DNA from: Symsagittifera roscoffensis
Lineage: Eukaryota > Xenacoelomorpha > Acoela > Convolutidae
Direction of reading: 5' to 3'
DNA length: 64,000 nt
NCBI RefSeq assembly: GCF_963678635.1
Contig: NC_087064.1
Location: 20,320,509 to 20,384,508, forward strand
A model generated the notes under the pieces. It made no database searches. It had not been told where the DNA came from and worked only from the letters and a program-made list of their open reading frames with translations. The translations under genes and the position numbers were made by a program. Positions 21,089-32,404 of the stretch are shown one piece after another; the first letter of the stretch is position 1; each line of letters starts with the position of its first letter.

Positions 21089-21262
21089 TGACGTCATTAC
21101 CATAAAAGGAAAATTGCGTAGGCGGTGACATCACTTCTATTCAAAGAATGACGTCATTACCATAAAAGGAAAATTGCGTAGGCGGTGACATCACTTCTAT
21201 TCAAAGAATGACGTCATTACCGTAAAAGGATTATTGCGTAGTTGTCATTGATAGTATAAATA
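21089..21262 (+). promoter_or_regulatory. Polymerase promoter: three CRE sites in 60-bp repeats plus TATA box
   Basis: TGACGTCA, the full palindromic CRE bound by CREB/ATF factors, occurs at 21089, 21149 and 21209, exactly 60 bp apart. Each unit also has ATTACCATAAAAGG, TTGCGTAGGCG and GTGACATCAC. The last unit is variant. TATAAATA follows at 21255-21262. This is directly upstream of the DNA polymerase gene. Confidence 0.75.
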
Positions 21263-21360
21263 CACTTATTTTTTTGGGTTAAATCATTCATTTTGTTTGC
21301 CAATCAGAAACAGTCAACTGAAATTTACTTCAAATTTTACATTTCGTTACTTCACGAAAA

Positions 21361-21431
21361 GTAAGTATTTTCATTCAATTGGTCTTTAGGTTTTTAAATT
21401 TGGAACATTTCAAAAGTCCCAATTTTTTTAG
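21361..21431 (+). other. Probable 71-bp intron in the polymerase 5' UTR
   Basis: GTAAGT follows ACGAAAA at 21361, and a pyrimidine-rich acceptor, AATTTTTTTAG, ends at 21431, three bases before the polymerase ATG. The donor is a perfect consensus and the length suits a short invertebrate intron. No transcript evidence is available. Confidence 0.55.
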
Positions 21432-21434
21432 ATA

Positions 21435-24400
21435 ATGCCTGCACTTAATCGAAATGAGAAAGTCAAATGTGAGGACTGCGGAAACATGTTTACTCGAATA
21501 AATGCTGCCAGACATCAAAAAAGATGTGCTAAAGGAGTTGTTTCTTGTGCTGAATGTAAGTATTCCACTTACAATCAACAAGAAATGAACTATCATGTTG
21601 CTAAGAAACATGCTCCAGCAAGTTCCAAGCAATCAACGGTGTGTTCTTCTTGTGAGCAAGAGTTCCCGAGTTACTACTCTCTCCAGCAACATCGGAGAAA
21701 GGAACATGGAGCGAAACAACGGAAGCCTAGTGATACGGTAGCCGACTTGAATAAAATTGTGGAGGATGAGGGGGAAGATGGTGAAAAATTGAAGGAGGAA
21801 CTTGGTGCATGTCAACATTTTCTGGTGGATACGGAGATGTAAAATGGGAGACACAAGGTATTTAACTTCCAAATGTCCAAGTTAGATACTAAAATCATTA
21901 ACGAGAAACTTGAAGAAGTCTTCAACAAGTTCGACTCTGTCGCAAAAATCAATATTGCTCTGGGTTTTGTTCTTCGAAATATTGAGACTGGTGAATATCG
22001 ATATTTCTACGCCCATGAAAACAATACTCTGTTTGAAAAATCCCACTTACTTTGTACGAAAGCGGATTTGATAACAATCCAAGGAAAAGTAGAAAAATTT
22101 GATATTGTGGAGCAATGTACACAAGAACGCCAGAACACAAAGTGGCGATTCAAGTTGATTACAAACGTTACATTTTTTGCTGCTTTGCTGAAAACATCCC
22201 AATGGGATGTCCAGATTCTGTCTTACCCGAATCTCTACTGAAAAACCATTCTGTTAACTGTCTTTTATCTAACAAGGACAAGGAACCTTACAAAGATCAT
22301 TTGTGTCTATTCCGCGCATTGGCCATGTACATGAACGGACACAATGATCTCGACACTCACACCTCCAGATATTTTACAGAATTCATAACAAAATCTGGTT
22401 ATGATCCTAAGCATTTTCGTGGAGTTTCCGTTGAAGACTTACCTGTTGTCGAGGAAATAATTGGACGCAACATCTTTATTTACGATTTTGATATTCAAGA
22501 GGGAGAATATGTGGGAGAACTAGCACGAAGAAGTATTGGTGGATTTGATAAAACAGTCAAATTACTGAGATTCAACAATCATATCATTCATGCAAATGAT
22601 ATAGATAGCTTCTTTAAGTTTTCCGGTGCCCTAGTTGTGATAGTTTCTTCAAAAGATCCGAGTTTCTCAACAAACATCTTCTGAGATGTAAGGATCGTGT
22701 GAAACATATTTACCCAAAGAACGTATATGAGCTTCGCAAAACCCTGTTTGAAAAGCTAGAAGGATTCAATCTTATAGTTTCCGATGATGAAAAACTCTTC
22801 AAAAACCTAGCAATTTTCGATTTTGAGTCGATTTGTGTTCCTACAGAAGAGCTAAAAGAAACACAAACTACTACCTGGATTGGAAAACATGTCCCCATTT
22901 CAGTCTCTATATCATCAAATCTGATTGATGAACCCATCTTTTTGTACAACAAGGATCCACAGAACTTGATTATTGATTTTGTATCCAACCTCGAGCTGTT
23001 GGCTGAGAAAAGTAAGCTGGAGATGAGAACAAATTTCCAAGATATTGAAGTTGCTGTCAATGAAAGAATGAAAAAAATCTTTGTTCAATTGAATGAGCGA
23101 GGCCAGAATTTTTCAAGTAACAAGTTTGAGTACGAAGATGAATGTATTGAAGATTCGGAAGAAGCAGATATGTCAACACATTTCTTGCGAATTCAGAAAA
23201 ACCAACTCATCGATTTGAAACAACATCTGGAGAGATATGTAAATACTCTACCGGTTTTTGGATTTAACAGTGGGAGATATGATTTAAATTTGATCAAGTC
23301 CTACCTAATCCCCTATTTGATTCGCAATAAAGAACAAGAAACATCCGTCATCAAAAAAGCAAATGACTTTATATCTTTCAAGTTTGGAGATGTACAATTT
23401 GTCGACATAATGAAGTTCTGGGAGAAGCAACTACTTTGGACTCCTTTCTCAAAGCCTATAAAGCTAGCGAAACGAAAGGATTCTTTCCCTATGAGTGGTT
23501 TGATAACCCAGACAAACTTGTTTTTCCAGGACTGCCCCCATATGAAGCATTTTTCAGTAAACTTAGAAACAACAATCCTCTCGACAAAGACTTTACTGAT
23601 TATGAAAAACTGAGGAAGAGTGGACTTGATGAACAGCAAGCACTGAAAAAACTTCAAATCAAGACTGTTCCTTCATCTGGTTTGGATAATTACAATTACT
23701 TACAAGAGACTGGGAAGAAAAATGGAATGACAGTGTTCAAAGACTTTTTGAAGTGGTACAACAACAAGGATGTAGTTCCAACCCTGGAGGCAATGCAAAA
23801 AATGATTCAGTTTTATCATAACAAGGGGATAGATATGTTGAAACTTGGATGTACACTTCCAAATCTAGCAAACATTTGTCTAAACATATCTACAAATTAC
23901 AAGTTTTATCCGTTTTGCGAAAGTGATAAAGACTTGTGTGAAAAAATACAAGAAGACATGACTGGTGGGCCTTCGATTGTGTTCACTCGAAAAGCTGTTG
24001 TAGACGAAACCTTTATCAGAGATTCATCAAATATTTGTAAGTCAATCGTTGGAATTGATGCGAGTCTGCTTTACCCCTATTCAATGTGTCAAGATATGCC
24101 AACAGGACTGTATACGAGGTGGGAGTTTGACACTGATATGCAGAAATTCAAGGCTAGACATAATCGAACTCGCAACTTTGAGGTTATGGTCATGTCTTTC
24201 TTTCAAGAATCAAGACCAGAATGTAAAATTGAGAGCTTTTTTACATCTGGAAAACAGAAGAAAATTGACTGTTTTAATGTGGACGGTTATTGTGATCACT
24301 GTAAAACAGTATTCGAGGCAATGGGATGCTACTATCACTTTTGTTCTTGTCAAGAAGCTCGTCCCTCCTTAACAGAACAGGATATCGAGCGAGGAAATAA

Positions 24401-25780
24401 GAAGAGAGAGATGGATGAGATGAGACGAGAATACATTCAAGAGAAAGGATACAAAGTTGAAGAAATGTGGGAGTGTGACTGGTGGGAAAGTTTCAAAACC
24501 GATGAAAAGATCAAAAATCACGTCAGAACCCACTTTCCCTATAAAAGACCTCTTTCTATAGACTCTCTTCTAGCAAAGATAAAAGATGGATCTCTTTTTG
24601 GCTACGTTCAGTGCGACTTGGTTGTTCCAGATGAACTGAAATCAAAATTTGCGAATTTTCCTCCAATTTTCAAAAATACTGAGGTCGGAAGAGATGATAT
24701 TGGAGATTACATGAAAAATTATGCGATCGAGAACGAAATGTTGAAGCATCCTCAGAGAATGCTGATATCTAGTTTCAAGCTGGAAAATGGAACGGTTATA
24801 ACTCCTCTCTTCAACTTTTATATGGAACTTGGATTACAGTGCACCAAAATTTACCGATTTGTTCAATATTCTCCTCGGAAGTGTTTCAATAATTTCGTTC
24901 AATCGGTGGTTGATGCAAGAAGAGAAGGAGATGAAAACCCTTTGTCAGGAGTTGTAGCAGAAACAATGAAGCTCTTGGGCAATTCCTCCTATGGATATCA
25001 GATCATGGATAGATCCAGGCATACAATCACGAAGTATCTGAACGATGAAAAAACTCACAAGGCAATCAATGAACCACTGTTTAAGAGACTTAACACAGTT
25101 GAGAAGGACTTATATGAGGTGGAGTTATTGAAGTCAACCATTGAGCACAGAGAACCCATCATTGTTGGTTTTTTCATACTTCAGTATGCAAAACTGAGAA
25201 TGTTGGAACTCTACTATAACTTCTTTGACAAGTTCTGTGATGTGAATAAATTTGAAGAGTTGGAGATGGACACAGACTCACTTTACTTGGCACTTGCAGA
25301 AGAAAATTTGTACGATTGCATCCAACCAGATAAGAGAGCTGCTTGGGAAAAAATGAGATTGATTGCAGAGATTCCTTCAAAGCGGATGCAAAATCTAATT
25401 TCTTTCCTCGAACCTGTTGTAGTATCCATAAAAAACATGATAAGCGGGAGCCGGGACTTTTCAAAGAAGAATTTAGGCGCACAGAAATGCTCTGTTTATG
25501 TAGTGAGACATATTGCTGCTATGACAACAAGTCAGACAAATTCAAATTTAGCAGCAAAGGATTGAATAAGCGGGTTCTAGAAGACTCTGGAGATGGACCT
25601 TTAGCAAAGTATAGGAGAGTGCTTGATGAAGCAATTAATCTTACATCTACTAACAGAGGATTCAGAACTATAAATCATATGGTGGCTACATATGAACAGA
25701 CAAAGAAAGGACTAAGCTTTTTTTATCCAAAAAGACAAGTACAAGATGATGGAATTCATACAAAACCACTGAACTTATAA
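21435..25780 (+). pseudogene. Polinton protein-primed family B DNA polymerase, broken
   Basis: The N-terminus carries C2H2 fingers (MPALNRNEKVKCEDCG, CSSCEQEF...HRRKEH). A further finger, CPSC...HLLRC, lies near 22640-22685. The 3'-5' exonuclease follows (LAIFDFESI, GFNSGRYDLNL). Polymerase motifs A (GIDASLLYPYS), B (KLLGNSSYGYQ) and C (EMDTDSLYLAL) are all present, then a Cys-rich C-terminal part (TCCSIHKKHDKREPG, CLCSETYCCYD). The intact gene would be about 1,450 residues. It is broken by an in-frame TAA at 21840-21842 and by apparent one-base shifts near 22195, 22640, 23412 and 25350. Catalytic residues themselves are unchanged, so decay seems recent and neutral. Confidence 0.93.
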
Positions 25781-25904
25781 GAACTGATCTGGTCAAGTAA
25801 ATTTATTCATGATGTTGTATTATTTTGGGTTTATGATGTTAAAATGTAAAATGTTGCGGTAAACTTGTTATACAATGCAGTGATTTATATACTTTCTTTG
25901 TAAT

Positions 25905-26477
25905 TTAAACTTTTTTCTCGGAAACTTGCCTTTTTTCGAAGTCTCTATAGGTTTCAGCATTGTTTCAATTAGATAGAAAGTAAAATTATTGTTTCAATTA
26001 GATAGAAAGTAAGATTATTTAATAAATTAGGTCAATTAATAGCTAACCTTATCGTTTTTTGAAGTTTTTTTGAAAATTTTTTCATAAAAATTTACCCAAA
26101 AACTCTTACCATTGACTTACCATGTATCAAAAAACTAATCAAAAGTCCTTCATTACACACTCTACACGTAATTAACCTTCGATATTCACAAATTAGTTAA
26201 CACGCGCCAACATTTTGCGAAAAAAACTAAACATTTCCACACAAAAACTAAAAAAAATTACGATTTTCTTACCATTATCTTACCATCACACAAACCATAA
26301 AACCTTACCATCGCAATTCCCTATCTTAATACATTGTAGACTCTATACCCAATCTTAATACATAGCTGGAAGACCGGATGCTCTATTCCCTATCTTAATA
26401 CATGGGAGTCTTCCTCCTCCTCCCCCCCCCCCCCCCCCCCCCCCCCGCCCCCCTGATCACCTCCAACATCTACTACT
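25905..26477 (-). repeat. Right terminal inverted repeat of the Polinton
   Basis: It is the inverse of 10653-11200, with the same word order and the same twin TTTCAATTAGATAGAAAG units (25961 and 25989). A long, almost pure C-run (about 26422-26452) replaces the shorter G-run of the left end. The outer end CTACTACT meets CATATT. Confidence 0.93.
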
Positions 26478-26483
26478 CATATT

Positions 26484-27623
26484 TTCTATCAAAAATATTA
26501 AGTGTGAATACATATGACGTTTTGATGAAAAATTTTTCTGTTAGTTGTGGGTTAGCGAAGCGGTCGTCATCTAGAAATTGGTCTTGATTAGTTCGGATGA
26601 TATTATGGTCGTAATATTCTATTGTAAATTCGTTAGCACGAGATGCAGTGAATGTTTTTAGTAATTTTTTTTATCCTATATAAGTAAATTGTCTAGGTGT
26701 TAGTGTTGCGGTGAGTCTATATAGCATATCTTTATTCTTTTCTATATCGTCATGAGTTTAGATAGTGGCAGGCAAAGGGGATTAGTAAAATGGTAATATG
26801 CTGTCCAGTGAAGTGTGGGCATTAAAACATGTTCATCTACAAAACTACGTGTGTCATTAGTGTCGTTAGGTGTGTTTAATGTATATTGTGGGAATGTGGG
26901 TAAGGTGATTGCTAGAAAATCTTTCGTGTTTGTGTGTTGTGGATGATTAATATATTCGCAGGCTGTTCCGGGTTTGGCCGGGAATGGGTGATTCGGGAAT
27001 TTTCGTTTAAAAGTGCGATAAGCTCGGTGAGTGCTATTCGATGTTTCGGTGGATGTGGATGATTGTGCTAATGATGCAGTGTAAGCTGAGGAGGGTGTAG
27101 GAGTAGGTGGGTTTGAGGATTCTATTGTGGATGAAATTTGATGTATGTTGAGGGTGTTAGGGTGTATTAACTGTTGCTGTAGGGTGATAAAATTATCGAG
27201 TTCCTGGGAAATTTGGGAGGGATCTGGAGAATTATTAGATGATCGGTCGGAATGAAATGGAGAGTAGGTTGGGGTTACTTGCGAAGCATAAGAAGGAGTG
27301 GAAACGGATGGGAGTGAATTATTTAGTGGAATTGGTTGAAAAGGGGGTTTTGAAAAAACTGAGGAGTTGGTTTGAAAATTATTGGATGGAGATGGTTCGG
27401 AGTCTGCGAATTTGTCAGGGGTTTCTATATTAGAGTTATTAAGTTGTGAGATGAAGTATAAAACTGAAATATCAGAGTTAGTATCCGAATTCGTACTTGA
27501 TGATATATTAATAGCTGGGAAATCGGGTGGTGGGAAAGCAAAAAGTGGGATTATTGGGATTGGAGTGTGGAGATTGGTTGGGTGGGAATTTGAGCGGTGT
27601 AGGGATCCAAGTTGTCGGCTCAT
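26484..27623 (-). pseudogene. Accessory ORF of the LTR element, proximal part (Pro/Ser-rich)
   Basis: 27623-26742 encodes 293 residues beginning MSRQLGSLHRSNSHPTNLHT. It has long Pro/Ser/Thr/Asn-rich low-complexity tracts, then a more ordered C-terminal half (KRKFPNHPFPAKPGTACEYI, LMPTLHWTAYYHFTNP). A one-base shift near 26765 leads into a frame with DDIEKNKDMLYRLTATLTP. This is broken by TAA (26671-26673) beside an A8 run and continues to 26484, where the Polinton begins. The remainder is at 9981-10646. Together they once formed a protein of about 600 residues lying after env. No family recognised. Confidence 0.55.
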
Positions 27624-27629
27624 CGTAGG

Positions 27630-30231
27630 CTAAAAAAAATGATTATTTTGAGACTGAAAAGCGGTGATATGGGTTTGTTCTATAATTTGTTCATATGTAT
27701 TATCATCTTGTGAATGATGTGTCATTATATGTTGTATGGGACTTTGTGATATATTTGGTCTAAAATTTGGGTTATGTGTTATTGCTAGGTTTCGGAAATT
27801 ACGTGGGACTAAGGATAATGGATGGTTATGTGGTAGGGGTGGCAAATGTGGTGCGGTAGGTGTTAATTCTATGTTATTATGTTCTTCGTCGTACGTGTTC
27901 TGTCTTGTCGCTATTTTTGTATTATATTCTTTTATTTGTGTGTCTAGAAGAATTTTGTTTATTGATGAAGAAAAAATTCCAAAAAATCCTGCAAATAGTA
28001 TGCGTGCTACACTTGCTTGTCTATTTACTTGTGTGTGTGTATAGCGCATCTGTTATAGATTCCTTTTAAAAGTGAAAAAAGAAATCCTATAAAGTTAAAC
28101 ATTGCGTATAGGATAGTTAATTTTTCTAAGATGTAATAGGGCCATCCTAGAAAATCGAGAATTTCGTTTTTTAGGGTAACAAAGCTAAAAATATTCATAG
28201 GTGAAATATCTTGTGGTCTGTATTTTTCACCGTTTAGATATATATAGTCTTTATTGTCTTTAAAATATCCGCTATAATTTTGTGTATAAATATCTGCAAA
28301 TCCTGCGGTTTCGGCAAGTTTTCGTAAATTTTAATCAATTGATTGTCTTTGTATAGTGTCCATTTGTGTTAATAATTCTTGGAATTGTTGTGTTCTAATG
28401 TGGTGTTGGATATCTGATTTTGAATACATTCCAATTGATTGTAAATCAATATTTGGATTACCAGCAATAGCTCTGATGCTTTCGGGTGAAAATTTTTTGA
28501 GTGATTGCATTAACGTAGGGTATGGAGTAAGAAGATAATATTTATCTTCATCAGGGTTGAATTGTACTACATTGTGGCTATTTTCTGATCCACATGGGAC
28601 TGCGGTATCCCAAAAATATGTTCGTCGTGAAAGTGTGTCAACAAAATGTACCTTATTTTTATTAAAAAAAAGGGATTCTTTTATAGCAGCGTTTATCTTC
28701 AAAAACATATTGGATACTTTTTTGGTACAATTATAAAACCATAAAATGTCTCCTTCGTAGTCTAGAAAACTTGATCTATTTCCTGATAATAAATATCCTG
28801 CGTAGCGTATTTTTAATACTGCTAATGCGAGTAATTGTAGGATTTGTGTTCTTTCTAATTCGCATAGTTGGTGAAGTGTTTTCAATTCGGAGAGTGACAT
28901 TTCTTGAAAAACTCGACTAATCGTGTAGTCTAACTTCATATCTAAGTGGATATCATAGTGGATATTACCAAAATAAGTATTTTCCATTAGTGATAGTTCT
29001 TGTAAACGTGTACCTCTAGTGTCATGTGGCTTTAGTTTTCCACCAGGTTGACCTGTGCTTTTTTGAAAGTTAACTGGTATGTATGATGTTCCTTCGTTTA
29101 GAGGGTGACCTGTGGCATAAGGGTCAAATTTTATTTTTCCAGTTGTCATGTCGAAACCTTTTTCGTATTCAACTAGTATTTCAGAATATTGTGTTTTGTA
29201 AAATGGGTTCCTGTATTTGCATGCAATTTCTGTTCTTTGATATATTTGGAAACGTGTTAATTTGTTTTCTATATTATGGATATTTCGGAAATCAGTACTT
29301 TGTTTTCGTGATGGATGGACTTGTTCATATGGAATTGATTCTATAAATATTTTTTGTGAAATTTTATCATTCGAGCGTTGTGCATTCGAGCGTTGTGCAT
29401 GTATGAATGTTGTGCATGTATCTTCGGGAAACCAAACAATTGTTGCTTGTGTCCGTGTTGTAGGATCACAAAAACCTTGATCGTTTTTACAAGGTAATCT
29501 AATTCCTTGATAGATCATTGTGTTGTCCTATAAATCTCGTGTGAGTTGTATTTTTTCGAGTTGTATATTTTCCAATCGAAAAACATAATTTCTTGATATC
29601 CTTTATTTTTTGTGTCTACATTGCAGTTTGATGGATTATTTATACCAATGTGTGGTATCCAGTGCTTATCGTGTATGTCATAAGTTAATCTTCCGTGTGC
29701 GCCGTTGTATGGGTATTTTTCATCTAGTTTTATATGTCCTTGATATCTTTCAAGTTCTGCTTGATGTACAGAATCGGCAAAGACTTCAAAATATACTAGT
29801 TTTCTGTCGGTGTTTTTATTTCTTGTGATATTTAGTCTAAGTAGCTCGTTTTTACAATCATCGGGATTTAGATGTAGAAGTCGTTCTATATTACTTTGGT
29901 AGAATGATTCGTGGTCAAGTCGGTTTTTATTTCCGTTTGAAACTTGTGAACAATGTACTTTCTTTTCGGAAAATGTTGCTGTAAATTTATATCCTGCGAC
30001 TGTAGTTGCTCGGGCTTTTGAATACAGTGTCGCTATTACATTTGTAGTTTCTATAGCTTGTGGTTCTGTTTCGCATTGTGATACTTGATTTATTGCATAT
30101 TTGTGTAGTGTTTTTTGTTCGTTTTCTTCACAATCGTAGTGTGTTACTAATAAGTCCTGGGGTCCTGTGCGGGGAGAAGGATTTGTGTTTTGATCGGAAA
30201 ATATTGGAAAAAAGATTTGTTGAAATATCAA
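27630..30231 (-). pseudogene. env: Envelope-like glycoprotein, class III-type pattern, broken
   Basis: The frame begins after hydrophobic residues (IFQQIFFPIFS) that could be a signal peptide. The ectodomain has YDC, SQCETEP, HCSQVSNG, DDCKNELL and LPCKNDQGFCDP. A membrane-proximal and cytoplasmic part follows: ISPMNIFSFV, GWPYYILEKLTILYAMFNFI, GFLFSLL, then a Pro-rich tail. This Cys pattern and the 'GWPYYILEK' segment before a hydrophobic region resemble the class III glycoproteins known from chuviruses and from env-bearing BEL and other invertebrate LTR elements. It is broken by an overlapping shift at 29515-29518, an in-frame TAA at 28331-28333 and a shift at a GT repeat (28031-28040). The class assignment is by pattern only. 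Confidence 0.65.
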
Positions 30232-30236
30232 TATTT

Positions 30237-31430
30237 TTAGAATATACTTGTGTATGATAATCCTGAGTATGGGTTATAAAATGGGATGTAACCAATTGTC
30301 TTTTTGGTATATCTGTCGTACTTATATATTACTTCAGTTGTTATAAATGGTGGTGGTAGCGATTGAGCTGTTATATTGGTTGGGTTTAATGGGTAAGGAT
30401 GTTGAACAATGTTGTTAAGTTTAATCGTGATTTCGAATTTTAATTGCAGACTATTTTGTTGGAGTATTTGGATGTTATGGTCACGAATGTCTTCGTGGAT
30501 GTCTTTTCTATATTGTAGTCTATGGAGTGCCCAATTGTGGAGTCGGTTATTTTCTGTATGTTGTCCAAATAATGGTGGGGGTGCTGTGAACGTGTTCCAA
30601 TCTAATCTTAAAGGGATATTTGTTGATGATTGTTCTCGATAGCTAGCGTCGAGGTTATTTGGAAAATTTAGGGGGAAAGGCGTCGGTGGAATCTGGCTTT
30701 TTGATGGTGTTGATGGTAGTGATAATGTTTCTGGTGGTGATGATGATGTTGTTGTATCCGTAGAAATATCTATTGGGTTATTTATTAAGTTTGGTTCACC
30801 TTGTGTGAATGAGTGTGTTGTCCAATATGGTAGTCGTGATGTTTGATTGGGGGGGTTAAAGGAATTGTCACGTATTTGTTCAGATGTTGGTGTTGAACCT
30901 AAGTAATCTGAGGGTATACTTGAGGTGCTACGCTGTGAAAGAAGTGTAGTGGTTTCTGGTAATGCGCTATTTGGGTTTTCTGGAGTAATTTGTGATGGGG
31001 ATTGGGGTATATCAAAATGAACTCGGGGGGTTTGAAAATTTCTATTTCGTCGTGGATGTATAATTTGTCTATTTATTTCAACTGTATTTTGGTTTTGACT
31101 AATATTTCTTATTCTACTTAATTCTTGTGGTAATGTTGGGTACAAGTTATATGTTGGTTCACTTAGGGGTGCTTGTCGCTGAACTGGTTCGAATGGTTCG
31201 GATAAGCGAGCGTGTCGTTCTTCAAAAGTGTATGGGTTATCTTGGAAAGAAATTCGTGTGGATGTTTGGGGGTTTTGGGTAGTTGTAGGTATTGTCGGGT
31301 TTTCTTGGGATGATGTCGGTGAAGACTGACTGTGTGATTGTTGATTAGCAATTTTTGAAAGTATTCTGATTGATTTTTCGTAGTGAAAAAATTGATGTTT
31401 ATTGTAGTATTCTTCAAGGAAAAGAATTTA
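30237..31430 (-). CDS. Pro/Ser-rich ORF preceding env
   Basis: One open frame runs from about 31430 (EEYYNKHQFFHYEKSIRILS) through a Ser/Thr/Pro/Gln-rich middle to an ordered C-terminal third (LDWNTFTAPPPLFGQHTENN, IRDHNIQILQQNSLQLKFEI). It ends PYSGLSYTSIF six bases before the env frame. No ATG is found at its head; a pyrimidine tract ending TTCCTTGAAG just upstream could be a splice acceptor, so it may be translated from a spliced mRNA. It may be the N-terminal part of the env precursor joined by a frameshift, or a separate protein. It resembles the post-env ORF in composition. Confidence 0.5.
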
Positions 31431-32404
31431 AAGGATTGTTGCTAAGGCGAATGTGATTATTGCCTTTTTTATACATTTGCACATTGTCAATACTAGGGAT
31501 GATAAAAATGTTATGAAAATTACAAATAGTAAAAAAATATCTGTTCTACTAAAAATTGTTCGTATCATTTAGATAAACTTTGGGTTATCGTACCTGTGAA
31601 TATGGTCAATGATTTGGGAAAGTTGGAGATATATTTCAAATAGGGAGTAGAAAATTAAAAAAAATGTTGCAAAAAATGATTAAAATTATTATAAAAGCTT
31701 CAAAGGTATCAAAAAGAAATATGAATAAAAGTTTAACTATTGTGAAAAAGTTTATGGAAATGTTGAAAATTGTATTTTTAAAGATATTGACTAATCGAGA
31801 GAAGAGCATATAAGAAATGATTTCTTGGTCGAATATTTTTTGTTGTTTGGGGCGATTTTCAAGTGTGGTCGAGTTATTTATTGATTTTTTGACAAGTGGG
31901 TTGAGTTTTGTGAAAAGTTGTTGGGGGCTAATTTTATGGTGTTCGGGAGATCCTCTTTGCTTTATTTTTATTTGTCAGGTGATCTGAGGTATTTTTGAGA
32001 TTTTTGTGCTTTAGGCTAAATTAATACTGTCGTATTTTTACTTTAGGCTAATTTATCATTTTTGGTTGGGGGGTTTTTGAGGTCTGAGTTGGGAAAATAT
32101 TGTTGATCTTTGCGTTATTAGATAGAGGAGGGTTGTAATATTATGGTGGTGTTTATTTTAGTTGTCAAGTTTTAGCGAGTTGCTTATTTTTGACCTGGAG
32201 GTTGTAAAGTTTTAGTTATAGATATGCCTGGAGTTTAAAATCTTTCGGCTAATAGGTTGGTGTTAGAGATATTGAAGGTGACGGATTTAAGTGAATCCTA
32301 TTGGCTGAATCTGAACTAGAATTTTTGTATGTTTGTCAGCATGTTATTTTGCAAAAATGAAAGTTCAGAATGATCCAGAGGCGCAAAGATTATTTATTTT
32401 GAAA
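31431..32404 (-). other. Spacer between integrase and the pre-env ORF
   Basis: Nearly 1 kb without a convincing frame in the LTR element. It is T/G-rich on the plus strand. It may contain splice signals or RNA export signals for the downstream genes, but none is proven. Confidence 0.4.

Larger units (their letters stand above)
10653..26477 (+). mobile_element. Polinton/Maverick-type DNA transposon, 15,825 bp
   Basis: The termini are AGTAGTAGATGTTGG and its inverse. They are flanked by the 6-bp direct duplication CATATT (10647-10652 and 26478-26483), and inverted repeats of about 0.55 kb follow. AG...CT ends, 6-bp duplications, a length of 15-20 kb and a protein-primed family B DNA polymerase are the defining traits of Polintons. 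The polymerase (21435-25780) is present but broken. Other genes are small and unidentified. I did not find the usual retroviral-type integrase, FtsK-like ATPase, cysteine protease or jelly-roll capsid genes. The copy may be internally deleted or a reduced lineage. It disrupts the last accessory ORF of the LTR element. Confidence 0.93.

Noticed and set aside
28356-30257. Plus-strand frames across the env region
   Set aside because: They are antisense to the glycoprotein and have no recognisable features.
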